Positions 8,007 to 16,988 of a DNA stretch of 32,442 nucleotides are shown piece after piece. The notes under the pieces are model-generated. The model worked only from the letters and a program-made list of their open reading frames with translations. It did no database searches and had not been told where the DNA came from. Both the position numbers and the translations under genes were made by a program. Each line of letters starts with the position of its first letter. Within the stretch, counting starts at the first letter, position 1. The DNA is from an uncultured Verrucomicrobiales bacterium (GTDB lineage: Bacteria > Verrucomicrobiota > Verrucomicrobiia > Verrucomicrobiales > Akkermansiaceae), in the NCBI GenBank assembly GCA_937958875.1, contig CALGMJ010000131.1, forward strand, positions 1-32,442, in the 5' to 3' direction.

Positions 8007-9626
8007 ATGAATTTACCAAAGCGACTGGTCCGCTGGTGGATTTGCTTACTAGGGGTGATGCCTATCACTGCGAAGGCTTTAGTGTTTCGTGATACGGCTT
8101 CAACTCAGGGAAAGCGTTTCCTCAGTGAGAACGGAGAAATTATTCTTAATCCTAATTTTCATCTATCTGGAGTCGATCTCACGGGAGTGGGGTATCACCC
8201 TGCAGGTAAAGAGCGAGCAGTCACGCTCGTGTCCCCTAAATATTTTCTTTATGCGAGGCACTTTCGGCTCGGTGCTGGGACGACACTGCATTTCGTAAAG
8301 CCAGATGGAGGAGTGGTAGTGGGAACCATTCTTAAAAATCATGATATCATGAATTCTCAGGGAAAGGCGATTGATCTCTGCTTAGGTGAACTTGAGGAAG
8401 CGATTCATGAATCTACAGGAATTGTGAGTCATCCATACCTCAACCATTTTGATCCACTCAGTGATGCTTCCTTCTTCCTGAATCAATCGCACAAAAATTT
8501 GATTGTGCTGGGGAGAAATTGGGAGGGAGGAGTTGGCACTTTGGCTGGTTTTGAACGATTTTACGGAGGAGGGGGGCTCAATGCCTTCCAGGCGACCTTT
8601 TTCGAATACAATGTGAGTAGTGGCGGGGAAAGAGAGGTGTTTTATGAAGCTGGTGATTCTGGAGGGGTGTCACTAACTGAAGTCAATGGTCGTGGCGCGA
8701 TCATCAGTATTCATTCACATTTACAGACCTTTCAAAATCCTCTCCGTCAGGTGACTCGTTATCGGAATTTTGGAGGGTTTGTGGGAATGCCGAATTATAT
8801 TTCTCAGATGAATGACATTATGGAGAAGGATGGTTTCCATATGAAAAAAGCTTATCCCGATGAGCCAGAGGTGACATTGACGGTCGTAACTCAAAATGCC
8901 CCGATCAGAGCCGGGTATGATGGAATCCTGCAGTATGAAATCGAAAATTTAGATCTTCAGGTTAATGCGACGAATCTTAAACTGCAGCATGAACTCGCTG
9001 ACGGTGTTATCGCTTCAGTTTCAGGGGATGGCTGGGTAGATCTCGTGCACGATGATTTCTGTGACGTGCGGTTAGCCGAGCTGCCAGCTGAAGCGAGCAC
9101 GATACTGACAGAGCGTATCCGTTATGATGCTCCAGGTTCAGTGCAGCTTCAGGTCTCACTTGATCTCGATGGTTCAGCAGATCCTTTGCCACAGATAGTG
9201 GAGTTCACAATTCTGGAATCGTATAAAAGTTTTTGTCATAATATGGCGGACCCTTCTTTTGGAGGAGATGATGATGGAGATGGGATTATGAATCTCATGG
9301 AATATGCTTTTGGGGGAAACGTTGATAGTTCTTCCACCACGCAGGAGGACTCGGGGCGCCGAATCATGCCTCAAGTGCTTCCCGTGGAAGGTGAGGGGGA
9401 GGGGCTGATCAAATATGTATTCTTACGGCGAGTTGATGCTCTTGAGCGCGCGCTGAGTTATACTCTTGAGGCTTCTACAGATTTGTCGGGCAATGATTGG
9501 GAGCTAGTGACTCCGCTGAGTGAGGAGATTGAGGATCTCGGGAATGGTTTTGAAGAGATTTCCGTTGTTTTAGAATCTGCGGACCAAGGATGCTTTTACC
9601 GGATTAAGGTGGAGTTGACCGAATAA
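8007..9626 (+). CDS. Secreted trypsin-like serine protease with verrucomicrobial C-terminal module
   Basis: This 539-aa protein has a signal peptide (about residues 8-24) and a trypsin-fold domain. Its catalytic residues appear complete: His85 in 'LYARHF', Asp123 in 'AIDLCLGEL' and Ser218 in 'AGDSGG'. Overall similarity to classic S1 peptidases is low, so specificity is unknown. Residues about 285-400 look like an all-beta domain. The tail has a calcium-binding-like acidic stretch 'GGDDDGDGIMNLMEYAFGG' (about 415-433) followed by a beta module ending 'GCFYRIKVELTE', which is common at the C-termini of secreted proteins in Verrucomicrobiota. It appears monocistronic and divergent from the YafK-like gene. 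Confidence 0.75.
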   Translation: MNLPKRLVRWWICLLGVMPITAKALVFRDTASTQGKRFLSENGEIILNPNFHLSGVDLTGVGYHPAGKERAVTLVSPKYFLYARHFRLGAGTTLHFVKPDGGVVVGTILKNHDIMNSQGKAIDLCLGELEEAIHESTGIVSHPYLNHFDPLSDASFFLNQSHKNLIVLGRNWEGGVGTLAGFERFYGGGGLNAFQATFFEYNVSSGGEREVFYEAGDSGGVSLTEVNGRGAIISIHSHLQTFQNPLRQVTRYRNFGGFVGMPNYISQMNDIMEKDGFHMKKAYPDEPEVTLTVVTQNAPIRAGYDGILQYEIENLDLQVNATNLKLQHELADGVIASVSGDGWVDLVHDDFCDVRLAELPAEASTILTERIRYDAPGSVQLQVSLDLDGSADPLPQIVEFTILESYKSFCHNMADPSFGGDDDGDGIMNLMEYAFGGNVDSSSTTQEDSGRRIMPQVLPVEGEGEGLIKYVFLRRVDALERALSYTLEASTDLSGNDWELVTPLSEEIEDLGNGFEEISVVLESADQGCFYRIKVELTE

Positions 9627-9694
9627 AAGAATTTTTCTGCCCGAAGTCTTGATCGTGATTTGACCTATCGCGGTCACAGGGCTTCACTGCCCGC

Positions 9695-11470
9695 GTGTCC
9701 CGGGATCAGAAAAATTCACGCCGCATAGATTGGAAGAAGACCTTTGGCCTTTATCACTATCTAGGATCTTATCGGCGGATTTTTATCCCTTCCCTGATTG
9801 CTCTGTTTATCACTGCAGGCTTATCGCTCGCATTTCCTTACTTTCTTGGCTCATTGATTGGGTCTCCTCAAAAGGTATCAGCTGAGGGGCTGGATTCTGT
9901 GCTTGTCCGGGAGAATATTAATCGGGTTGTCTTGACCCTGCTGGCGATTCTTTCCCTACAGGCTTTCATTTCCTACTGGCGAGTGAGGGGCTTTATTAAG
10001 GCAGGAGAAAGTGCCTTGCGTGACTTACGGAAGGACGTGTTTTCCCGCCTTGTTCATCTCCCCATGCCTTGGTTTACCGAGCGTCGCAGTGGTGAGGTAA
10101 GTTCCCGCCTTGCGGGTGATCTCGCCGTCCTGCAGGAGACTCTACTCACGACAGTCCCGCAAATGGCTCGTCAAACGGTGATTTTAGTTGGTGGGCTGGT
10201 TTTTATCTTTGTGTCTTCGGTAAAGCTTTCACTCTTCATGCTCGCGATGATTCCGGTGGTAGTCCTCGTCGTTGCAATCGTGGGGCGTAAAATCAGGCAG
10301 TGGTCTCGTGATGCGCAAGACCGATTAGCGGAGAGTAACGTCGTCGTTGAGGAAGCGGTGCAGGGCATTGCCGATGTCAAAGCCTTCACGAATGAAGCTT
10401 ATGAAGAAAATCGTTACCAATCAGCTTTGGATCGATTTTTAGAAGTGACCCTTAAAGGGGCCAAGGCTCGGGCCTCGTTTATTAGTTTTATCATTCTAAT
10501 TCTCTTCGGGACGATCTCAATCGTCGTTTGGTTCGGGGCCGGGATGTTAGCTGAGGGAGAAATTACTGCGGATGAATTTACCCGTTTCATCTTATTCAGT
10601 ATTTTCATTGGTGCATCTCTAGGTGCATTTCCCGAAATTATGAGCCAGCTGCAGAAGACAGAGGGCGCGACAGAGCGTATCCGTGAAATCTTAGCTGAAG
10701 AGCCAGAGGATCAACGTGAAGAGGTGATCAGCTTGCAGGGGAATCTTACCGCGAAGGATTTGAAATTCACCTATCCCTCACGGCCTGATTTTCCAGTCTT
10801 ACGGAGTGTGAATTTTAATATCGAAGCGGGTCAGCGGGTTGCCGTAGTAGGGCCGAGTGGAGCGGGGAAATCGACGCTCTTTTCTCTTCTCTTGGGGTTC
10901 TATGATGCTTCCGGCGGAGAGCTATCCTTCGATAGTCAGGCGGCTGCGGATCTTCCGCTGAAGTCTCGCCGTGATGCGATGGCTGTGGTTCCTCAGGAAG
11001 TGCTGCTCTTTGGTGGGTCAATTCGCGAAAATATTGCCTACGGTCGGCAAGGAGCCAGTGAGGAGGAGATTGAAGAAGCGGCCCGGCAGGCAAATGCGCA
11101 CGATTTCATCACCCAGTTTCCGGAAGGATATGAAACGACAGTGGGTCCCCGTGGTATTAAACTGAGTGGCGGCCAGCGGCAGCGTATCGCCATCGCACGG
11201 GCTGTTCTCGCAAACCCTAAGATCCTTCTTCTGGATGAGGCCACGAGCGCGCTAGATTCGGAGAATGAAAAACTTGTCCAAGAGGCGCTCGACGAACTCA
11301 TGAAAGGCCGAACCAGCCTGATCATTGCGCATCGACTCTCAACGGTGAAAAATGCGGATCGGATTCTCGTGCTGCACGAAGGTGAGATCACTGAAAGCGG
11401 GACTCACGATGAACTGATGGCGAAAGAGGGGACTTATCGTCTTCTCGCGGAGACGCAGCTTCTCGCTTAA
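9695..11470 (+). CDS. ABC exporter, fused permease and ATPase (MsbA-like)
   Basis: This 591-aa half-transporter should act as a homodimer in the inner membrane. Residues about 25-320 form the six-helix type-1 exporter domain. The nucleotide-binding domain has Walker A GPSGAGKST (about 386-394), signature LSGGQRQR (about 490), Walker B ILLLDE and the H-loop in 'IIAHRLSTV'. The start is GTG, and no alternative ATG precedes the first membrane helix. MsbA-type proteins export lipid A precursors or drugs; the substrate here cannot be assigned. The gene ends exactly one base before the stop of the convergent mnmH gene, leaving no intergenic space for a shared terminator. Confidence 0.93.
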   Translation: MSRDQKNSRRIDWKKTFGLYHYLGSYRRIFIPSLIALFITAGLSLAFPYFLGSLIGSPQKVSAEGLDSVLVRENINRVVLTLLAILSLQAFISYWRVRGFIKAGESALRDLRKDVFSRLVHLPMPWFTERRSGEVSSRLAGDLAVLQETLLTTVPQMARQTVILVGGLVFIFVSSVKLSLFMLAMIPVVVLVVAIVGRKIRQWSRDAQDRLAESNVVVEEAVQGIADVKAFTNEAYEENRYQSALDRFLEVTLKGAKARASFISFIILILFGTISIVVWFGAGMLAEGEITADEFTRFILFSIFIGASLGAFPEIMSQLQKTEGATERIREILAEEPEDQREEVISLQGNLTAKDLKFTYPSRPDFPVLRSVNFNIEAGQRVAVVGPSGAGKSTLFSLLLGFYDASGGELSFDSQAAADLPLKSRRDAMAVVPQEVLLFGGSIRENIAYGRQGASEEEIEEAARQANAHDFITQFPEGYETTVGPRGIKLSGGQRQRIAIARAVLANPKILLLDEATSALDSENEKLVQEALDELMKGRTSLIIAHRLSTVKNADRILVLHEGEITESGTHDELMAKEGTYRLLAETQLLA

Positions 11471-12538
11471 TCAGACTGCTTGATAGTGGCGAATGAGTTC
11501 GGCTGCATTTTCCTGAAAAACCGTCTCGTGATAATGGGATAGCTCGAGGTGAAACTCGGGCTCTTGATAGACTGATTCATCTGAACCGGGGCGGCGATAA
11601 ACAAGGTCGTAATGATGAACTAGAATGGACTCTAGAAAAGTAGGCCAATCTTTTTGGTCAATCTGCTGATGCCATTGATCGACCTGAGCATGGCCACGAA
11701 GGCGTCGCAGTCCATTGAGTTTTTCTTTCAGTCTCTCCGGTTTCTCAATGAAGTGAGGGTAGTCTTCTGCAAGGAAGAGAGCTCGGTCTCGAAGAGGTAG
11801 GCTGACTTGAACGATACGTGCTTGCCCGAGACGTTTCCAGAGGGCTCCTGGACAGTGAATTTTTCCAATCCGATTTGACTCTGCTTCTGTAAAGACTGGC
11901 CGGCTGGGATCAAAACTTTGAAAATCTTGCCACAGGCGAGACTCGAACCATTTCTGCGAAGGTTGTTCCCTAGAAGTCGGATTTCCGAGAATGGAGCCTT
12001 TATGGTCGGCATGGCCTTCGAGGTCGAGAACCTGAGCCCCTTGTTCGGCAAGAGCATGAAGAAGGCGAGTTTTTCCACAGCCGGTAAGGCCGCCAAGTAC
12101 GATGAGTTCTGGTGTCTTAGTGCTTAGCTTCTCATCGAGATCCGCGATGAGCCACTTGCGCCATTGTTTATAGCCGCCATGCAAGAGTCGAGAGCGCCAG
12201 CCAATCGCACGAAAGATGATCGCCATTGAGTTTGAGCGGAGATTTCCTCGCCAGCAATAGATTAAGGGAGCGAAGTCTCGCTGGCGATCTGCGAGAGTAG
12301 TAGCAAGGTGCCGATGGATATTCTCCGTAATTAAAGTGGCCCCGAGCCGTCGGGCTTCGAAGGTATTCGCCGCATGGAGAGTTCCGATGGTTTTTCGTTG
12401 CTCATCACTGAGCACGGGAAGATTGATCGCTCCCGGGATATGGTCATCTTTAAATTCGGAGGGAGCTCGGACATCAATGATGTCCGAGAAATCTCCCGGG
12501 TGAAAAGGAGTTTTGACGCACTCAGGGAGCTGCATCAT
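11471..12538 (-). CDS. mnmH: tRNA 2-selenouridine synthase (MnmH/SelU)
   Basis: This 355-aa cytoplasmic enzyme has the two-domain MnmH layout. The N-terminal rhodanese domain contains 'DVRAPSEF' (22-29) and the active Cys95 in 'YCWRGNLRS'. The C-terminal domain has a P-loop, 'GGLTGCGKTRLL' (149-160). The family converts 2-thiouridine at the tRNA wobble base to 2-selenouridine through a geranylated intermediate, using selenophosphate. Its presence hints that the organism makes selenophosphate (selD), which is not in this window. The usual CWRGG is CWRGN here. The gene begins directly at the stop of the RidA gene (TAGATG) and is the last gene of a four-gene operon. Confidence 0.9.
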   Translation of the reverse strand: MMQLPECVKTPFHPGDFSDIIDVRAPSEFKDDHIPGAINLPVLSDEQRKTIGTLHAANTFEARRLGATLITENIHRHLATTLADRQRDFAPLIYCWRGNLRSNSMAIIFRAIGWRSRLLHGGYKQWRKWLIADLDEKLSTKTPELIVLGGLTGCGKTRLLHALAEQGAQVLDLEGHADHKGSILGNPTSREQPSQKWFESRLWQDFQSFDPSRPVFTEAESNRIGKIHCPGALWKRLGQARIVQVSLPLRDRALFLAEDYPHFIEKPERLKEKLNGLRRLRGHAQVDQWHQQIDQKDWPTFLESILVHHYDLVYRRPGSDESVYQEPEFHLELSHYHETVFQENAAELIRHYQAV

Positions 12539-12994
12539 CTAAAGGATTTCTACAATGAGGCTGATCTCCACGGAAACTCCGAGTGGGAGGGAGGAGACGC
12601 CTACGGCAGCGCGAGAGTGTTTTCCAGCTTCGCCAAATACCTCTACGAGTAGATCTGAGGCACCATTGATGACCTGAGGATGAGCGGTGAAGTCAGGTTC
12701 GGCATTCACATAACCACTGAGTGAGACGATTTTTTTCACCTTACTGAGTTCTCCGATTTCCGCCTTGATAACGGCAAGTCGGGTGAGAAGAGCTGTCCGG
12801 GCTGCAATCTGAGCAGTCTCGAGATCACACTCGCTAGGAATTTTTCCCAGATATTTCTCATCCCCGATAATTGGGAGGCCGCCGGAAATGTGAAGCAAGT
12901 TACCAGTGCGCACACAGTTGACGTATGAACCTACTGGAGGAGCGGCCTCAGGAAGAGTGAGGCCGAGAGTGATAATTTTTTCTTCAGGTGTCAT
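12539..12994 (-). CDS. RidA/YjgF-family protein
   Basis: This 151-aa protein has the RidA (YjgF/UK114) fold. Visible family features include 'GNLLHISGGLPI' near 31-42, 'VKKIVSLSGYVNAEPDF' near 105-121 and a C-terminal 'SLPLGVSVEISLIVEI' strand. It belongs to the longer YoaB-like branch and not canonical RidA: the carboxylate-binding Arg of the RidA motif appears to be absent, with 'AAVGVSSLPLG' in its place. Imine deamination should therefore not be assumed. Its start overlaps the M23 gene stop by 4 nt (ATGA) and its stop abuts the mnmH start, which shows tight translational coupling. Confidence 0.85.
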   Translation of the reverse strand: MTPEEKIITLGLTLPEAAPPVGSYVNCVRTGNLLHISGGLPIIGDEKYLGKIPSECDLETAQIAARTALLTRLAVIKAEIGELSKVKKIVSLSGYVNAEPDFTAHPQVINGASDLLVEVFGEAGKHSRAAVGVSSLPLGVSVEISLIVEIL

Positions 12995-14049
12995 TGAGCT
13001 TGTGAAGGGGTGGGGGCTTTTACGAGTTCATCTGAAAACAGCGCCACAAAGCGTTTTCCAGATTTAGTGAGGCTGGCTTTTCTGCCAGTGCCCTCAAGGC
13101 GTCCGCGGGTATAATATTTATGATCTGAGCGAGTCGTACGAACGAAGGTAATGGTTGGTTGGGTTACCTTTCGAGCACTTGGAGTAACTGAGATCGGGAT
13201 GCCAGAGTCTGTATATGAAATCTCCCAGGAATGACTCGGTTTTGTAGGATCACCTTTTTGAAGCCACGGATAGCGCTGAGCGAGCCGAAGGCGATCTGAG
13301 TGCCGGGGAACAGCCACTTTAAAGTAAGGATTTGCTGTGGCGAGGAATTCAGGGATGCTAATCTGCGGGTTTTGTCTTTCGGCTAAGAATAACGAGGCGA
13401 TATCAATACCGATAAAATTTAATCCGTTATAAAGTCCACGAGGACTCTTTCCTCCAAAGAATTTCTCATGCCAGGCATCGAATTGATCGGTTGCCATGAG
13501 GCAGAGCTCAAGATGAAGGTGCGCGCGCTCCCGGTTAATTCCGCGGCCAGTGAACCCCATGATTGCCAGTGGAGTTCCGGCAAGAACTTGCTGGCCGATC
13601 TCACAATTGATTTGGCTCAAATGCGCATAGAGGCTGAAAAAAGGGCCATCACCCCAATTGTGTTCGACCACGAGGTAACGGCCGTAGCTTCCAGCTCGGT
13701 TGGAATTTACGTAAGCCACAGTTCCGTCTGCGATAGAGCGAATCTCATCTAGCGGATTATTCGAGCGATCTCTTTTGATCGGTTTGATATCGAGCCCTTC
13801 GTGAAAACGAGTTGCGATGATTCCATCAGTTTTCGTTTTTTTTAAATTACGAACAAAACCGTACATTCCTGCGGTCCAGGGCTTCGAGGCCACTCCGCCA
13901 AAGTTTCGGTGCACATACATGTAGTAGTCCTCGGGTTTCCCATCGATCAGTGCGCGATTATCAGTAGGGAGTGCGAGGTTGAGTGGCATCGCACCGATGG
14001 GGGGCAGAGGCACCAGTGCCAGTAGTGCTATGAGTAAAAGTTTCATCAT
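12991..14049 (-). CDS. Secreted M23-family metallopeptidase (LytM-like)
   Basis: This 352-aa exported protein has a signal peptide (about residues 1-20). Its peptidase domain (about 75-190) carries the M23 zinc motifs HxxxD ('FHEGLDI', His83 and Asp87) and HxH ('HLHLEL', His177 and His179), with 'YAHLS' (His143). Members of the family cut peptide cross-bridges in peptidoglycan. All metal ligands appear intact, so it is probably active. The C-terminal 150 residues are unassigned and basic. The start overlaps the upstream gene's stop (TAATG) and the stop overlaps the RidA start. Confidence 0.9.
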   Translation of the reverse strand: MMKLLLIALLALVPLPPIGAMPLNLALPTDNRALIDGKPEDYYMYVHRNFGGVASKPWTAGMYGFVRNLKKTKTDGIIATRFHEGLDIKPIKRDRSNNPLDEIRSIADGTVAYVNSNRAGSYGRYLVVEHNWGDGPFFSLYAHLSQINCEIGQQVLAGTPLAIMGFTGRGINRERAHLHLELCLMATDQFDAWHEKFFGGKSPRGLYNGLNFIGIDIASLFLAERQNPQISIPEFLATANPYFKVAVPRHSDRLRLAQRYPWLQKGDPTKPSHSWEISYTDSGIPISVTPSARKVTQPTITFVRTTRSDHKYYTRGRLEGTGRKASLTKSGKRFVALFSDELVKAPTPSQAQ

Positions 14050-14591
14050 TAAGATTTACGTTTTTTCTCAGTCTTGAGAGTGCGTTTTAGTCGTGCCTTA
14101 GCGGCTTTCTTCAAAGCAGCACGTTCTTTTTTCTCCATTCCCTCTCGTGGAATCTGAAGGTCGATCACGTCGACATCACGCTGCTGCATCCCTTTCCATA
14201 CCACTAAAATGCCGTCACGTACGGGTTTGTCGACAAAGACAACATCAGTGGGACGGCCATTGATAACCGCTATCATCCATTTGCCTTGGGATTGAGTTGT
14301 CAGAGCAGCTAAGCGATTCGCGCCTCTACGGCTGAGCTGAAAAACTGCGCCGATCGAGCCGTCATCTGCCGGAAATGGGCGAAAGTGTACGATGTCAGAA
14401 GTGGGGGCGACTGGGATTCTTCTAAAATACTTCGTCCCGTCTGGCGCCTGGAAGGGGAAGATCATCTTCGGGTTGTCGTTTTTCGACCCTTCGATGTGAA
14501 AATTCACCATCGCCTTCGGAATCTTAGGCCCCATGGAGAATGCGATCTGAGTGAAGCCTAGAAATAAGACGGAAAGAAACAACCAACGCAT
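14049..14591 (-). CDS. Exported protein resembling the SecD head (P1) subdomain
   Basis: This 180-aa protein has a signal peptide (about residues 1-19) and a very basic C-terminal tail rich in Lys and Arg (about 150-180). The middle, 'VFQLSRRGANRLAALT' followed by 'KWMIAVINGRPTDVVF', resembles the head subdomain of SecD/SecDF, where a similar segment contacts translocating substrates. It is a stand-alone domain with no membrane channel part. The resemblance is by eye and the function is unknown. It is the first gene of the operon with the M23 peptidase, RidA-like protein and MnmH. Confidence 0.6.
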   Translation of the reverse strand: MRWLFLSVLFLGFTQIAFSMGPKIPKAMVNFHIEGSKNDNPKMIFPFQAPDGTKYFRRIPVAPTSDIVHFRPFPADDGSIGAVFQLSRRGANRLAALTTQSQGKWMIAVINGRPTDVVFVDKPVRDGILVVWKGMQQRDVDVIDLQIPREGMEKKERAALKKAAKARLKRTLKTEKKRKS

Positions 14592-14666
14592 GGCGACATT
14601 CTGTCGGGCGACCCTCAGACTGGCAAGTCTGGGCTTTCTCTGGAAGCTTAGTGAGAAAAAGATGAC

Positions 14667-14831
14667 CTAGTGCTCCGTCAAACCTAAGATTTCGGGTTGC
14701 TGCTGGTCTCTCGAAAATTTGGCCGCGTTGTCGATGCTAAGAGAATGCTCGATTCACTGATCATCTCCGCCTTGCCAGTTTTCCGATATCCTTCGCACTT
14801 ACCTGAAATCTTAGTCCTGACAAAGCACTAG
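14667..14831. mobile_element. Candidate MITE with 31-bp inverted ends
   Basis: The left end (14667-14697, starting CTAGTGCTCCGTCAAACC) and right end (14801-14831, ending CTGACAAAGCACTAG) are inverted repeats matching at about 25 of 31 positions. They enclose about 103 bp with no ORF. CTAG flanks both ends and could be a 4-bp target duplication, or TA if the element is IS630/mariner-related. The right end overlaps the stop codon of the HtrA-like gene. I know of no named family match. An alternative reading is a large bidirectional terminator hairpin, but the long loop makes a mobile element more likely. Confidence 0.6.
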
Positions 14832-16972
14832 TTCTGTAACTTCCAGAGTAATTGATCGATTGCTTTTGCTGGAATGGCTAGAGAACGGTGGCGATAGCTA
14901 CGGGCGATATTGATGCCAATACAGCGACCTTTCAGGTCAAAGAGTGGGCTCCCGGCCTGCTGTGGAGTGATGATTTGATCGTGATAGAACGCAAATGGGA
15001 AGCCGAGTCGTCGCTTGCTTAGTGGTCCTCCTTTTTGTGACAAGCTGCTGAGTGCTTTATCAGTCATCGCAGATTGCTGGAGGTAAACACCTTGGAGGGC
15101 AGGGGGACGCTGTTCAAGAATGGGCGATAATTTGATCTCTTCTGTATTTCTCTGCACGAGAAGAGTGATTTTCTCCCCTGGCGCACGTGGAGTGATTTTT
15201 TTTGCGAAGTCATCCCGTGTTTCAATCTCATGGCCTGCGAATTGGATAATGTGATCTCCTTCTAGAAATCCTGCGCGGTCAGCGGGGCTGCCGATTTCTA
15301 CGGCTGCAATAATTAGGTCCGTGTCAGAGGGAGAAAATGAAATGCCCAACCATCCGGTAGTAGATTCCGGGGTTTGCGCATGTTCATAGCCAGATTTTGG
15401 GGATTCGCGAAAAGGTTGCGTCATACAACCCAGAACCGGGGTTCCTGAAGTGGGGGTGAAAACGAGAGTGCCCACGCGGGGTTCCCGGAGACGAAAGGAG
15501 ACTGGTGTCAGTTCGATGTCAGAAACTTTAAGCAGCGCGAGATCATATTCATGGTCTTTCGCGAGCAGGCTTAGAGAAGATTCTTTTTCACCAGATTTTA
15601 CCGAGAGTGAGCTTAAGTCCGATAGATCTCCGAGTTCACTCAGCTTGGTCAGAATTTCATTATTGGCGACAGCGGTACCGTGGATGATGAGTTCTTCTCC
15701 ACGGTAAATGGTGACCCATGATTCGTTCAGCTTAGGACCAGTCTCGATGAGTGTTTTTCTGGAAATGTTGACTGAATCTGGAGTCTGACCAGTGGCGCTG
15801 TCATTGATGCGCATGTTGATGAGCCCGGCCATAGGCATGGGGAAGAGTTGACGGCGGGGGATGGAGGTGGGTTCGATCTTGAAGGTCTGTGTCCCATTGA
15901 TTTTCAGGGTTAGAGAATCTTCTTTAGGATGGTTGGAAAATGCGAGGGCGAAGCTTTGGGTTGAGGAGATAGGGGTCTCATTCAGCGCGGTGATGATGTG
16001 GCCAGGTTTTAGCCCAGCCTTGGCTGCAGGTGAGTTCTGGGCAACTTCGGAAATGAGGGCGATTTCCCGATTCATGAGTGAAAGGCGAATGCCTAAATAG
16101 GGACGTTGCTTCTTACCGGGATCGACTTTCCAGTCATCGAGATAAGCCTGCATTTCATGAGGCGAAAGTAAGCGAGGGCGTCGCGCAAGCGGGTGCTCAG
16201 GGCGTTCGGCGAGATGCTGAAGAAAGGTCTCTCTGAGCTGCCGGTAAGGGTCATCGTAGAGGTGAGCTGTTTGTAGGGCATTATCTTCGGTCCCGAAATT
16301 TTTTGAGGCAAGTAGGTCGTCCCACTTTGCTACGATCGAAGGAAGTGGGACGTGCTGGTTCGCGCGCCAAGGCATTCCGATGTTTGAATTAATCCCGATC
16401 ACTTCACCTTTTAGGTTAAAAAGTGGACCTCCTGAGTCTCCACTAATCACGATGGCATCAGTGACGATTGGGTCTTTAAATCCGCTCTCTTGTCCGGCCG
16501 CGCTGATTTGGCCTAGGCGGACAGGGGGAGGGCGGTTGACCACAGGACCTCCGGGGTGACCGGTGACAATGACCCAGTCTCCAATTTGATAATTTTTTTC
16601 CCGGATGTAGGGTCGGTAAGGAAAGGGGCCTCCTTCTGTGATTTGAAGGAGAGATCCATCCGTTCCATGATCGACACCGAGAGTAAGCGCTTCCAGCTCA
16701 CGACCATCACTGAGTAAAACGGTGACTTTATTTCCTGGCGAAGAGGTGACGTGGGCTGCGCTAATGCACAAACCATCTGGGCTCACAATCACTCCCGAAC
16801 CAGATCCAGCTCCGCCCATGAAAATTCCGATAGTGGCATCGACCAGATCAGGAACCAGAGAGGTGACTTTTTTATGTAGTTCTTCTGCGGTGAGTTCAGT
16901 CTTCTCAGGGAGGGGCTCAGCTGAGAGAAGGAGGGTGCTGAAGAGGAGAAAAATCCAGCGAGTCGTGATCAT
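14828..16972 (-). CDS. HtrA-like protease with one active and one degenerate protease domain and two PDZ domains
   Basis: This 714-aa exported protein has a signal peptide (about residues 1-18). The first trypsin-fold domain looks active: His74 in 'SAAHV', Asp105 in 'GTDGSLL' and Ser180 in 'GDSGGPLF'. PDZ1 spans about 289-365 ('PYLGIRL'). The second protease-like half (about 390-690) lacks the His ('ILTKLSEL') and replaces the Ser with Ala ('QQAGSPLF', about 670). A second PDZ (about 539-610) sits between the two parts of that degenerate half, so the order differs from normal DegP. Its stop TAG lies in the end of the candidate MITE. It starts 16 nt after the related pseudo-protease gene and is the last gene of the MoxR/Bat cluster. 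Confidence 0.88.
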   Translation of the reverse strand: MITTRWIFLLFSTLLLSAEPLPEKTELTAEELHKKVTSLVPDLVDATIGIFMGGAGSGSGVIVSPDGLCISAAHVTSSPGNKVTVLLSDGRELEALTLGVDHGTDGSLLQITEGGPFPYRPYIREKNYQIGDWVIVTGHPGGPVVNRPPPVRLGQISAAGQESGFKDPIVTDAIVISGDSGGPLFNLKGEVIGINSNIGMPWRANQHVPLPSIVAKWDDLLASKNFGTEDNALQTAHLYDDPYRQLRETFLQHLAERPEHPLARRPRLLSPHEMQAYLDDWKVDPGKKQRPYLGIRLSLMNREIALISEVAQNSPAAKAGLKPGHIITALNETPISSTQSFALAFSNHPKEDSLTLKINGTQTFKIEPTSIPRRQLFPMPMAGLINMRINDSATGQTPDSVNISRKTLIETGPKLNESWVTIYRGEELIIHGTAVANNEILTKLSELGDLSDLSSLSVKSGEKESSLSLLAKDHEYDLALLKVSDIELTPVSFRLREPRVGTLVFTPTSGTPVLGCMTQPFRESPKSGYEHAQTPESTTGWLGISFSPSDTDLIIAAVEIGSPADRAGFLEGDHIIQFAGHEIETRDDFAKKITPRAPGEKITLLVQRNTEEIKLSPILEQRPPALQGVYLQQSAMTDKALSSLSQKGGPLSKRRLGFPFAFYHDQIITPQQAGSPLFDLKGRCIGINIARSYRHRSLAIPAKAIDQLLWKLQN

Positions 16973-16988
16973 AAGAGTCAGAAGGCTG

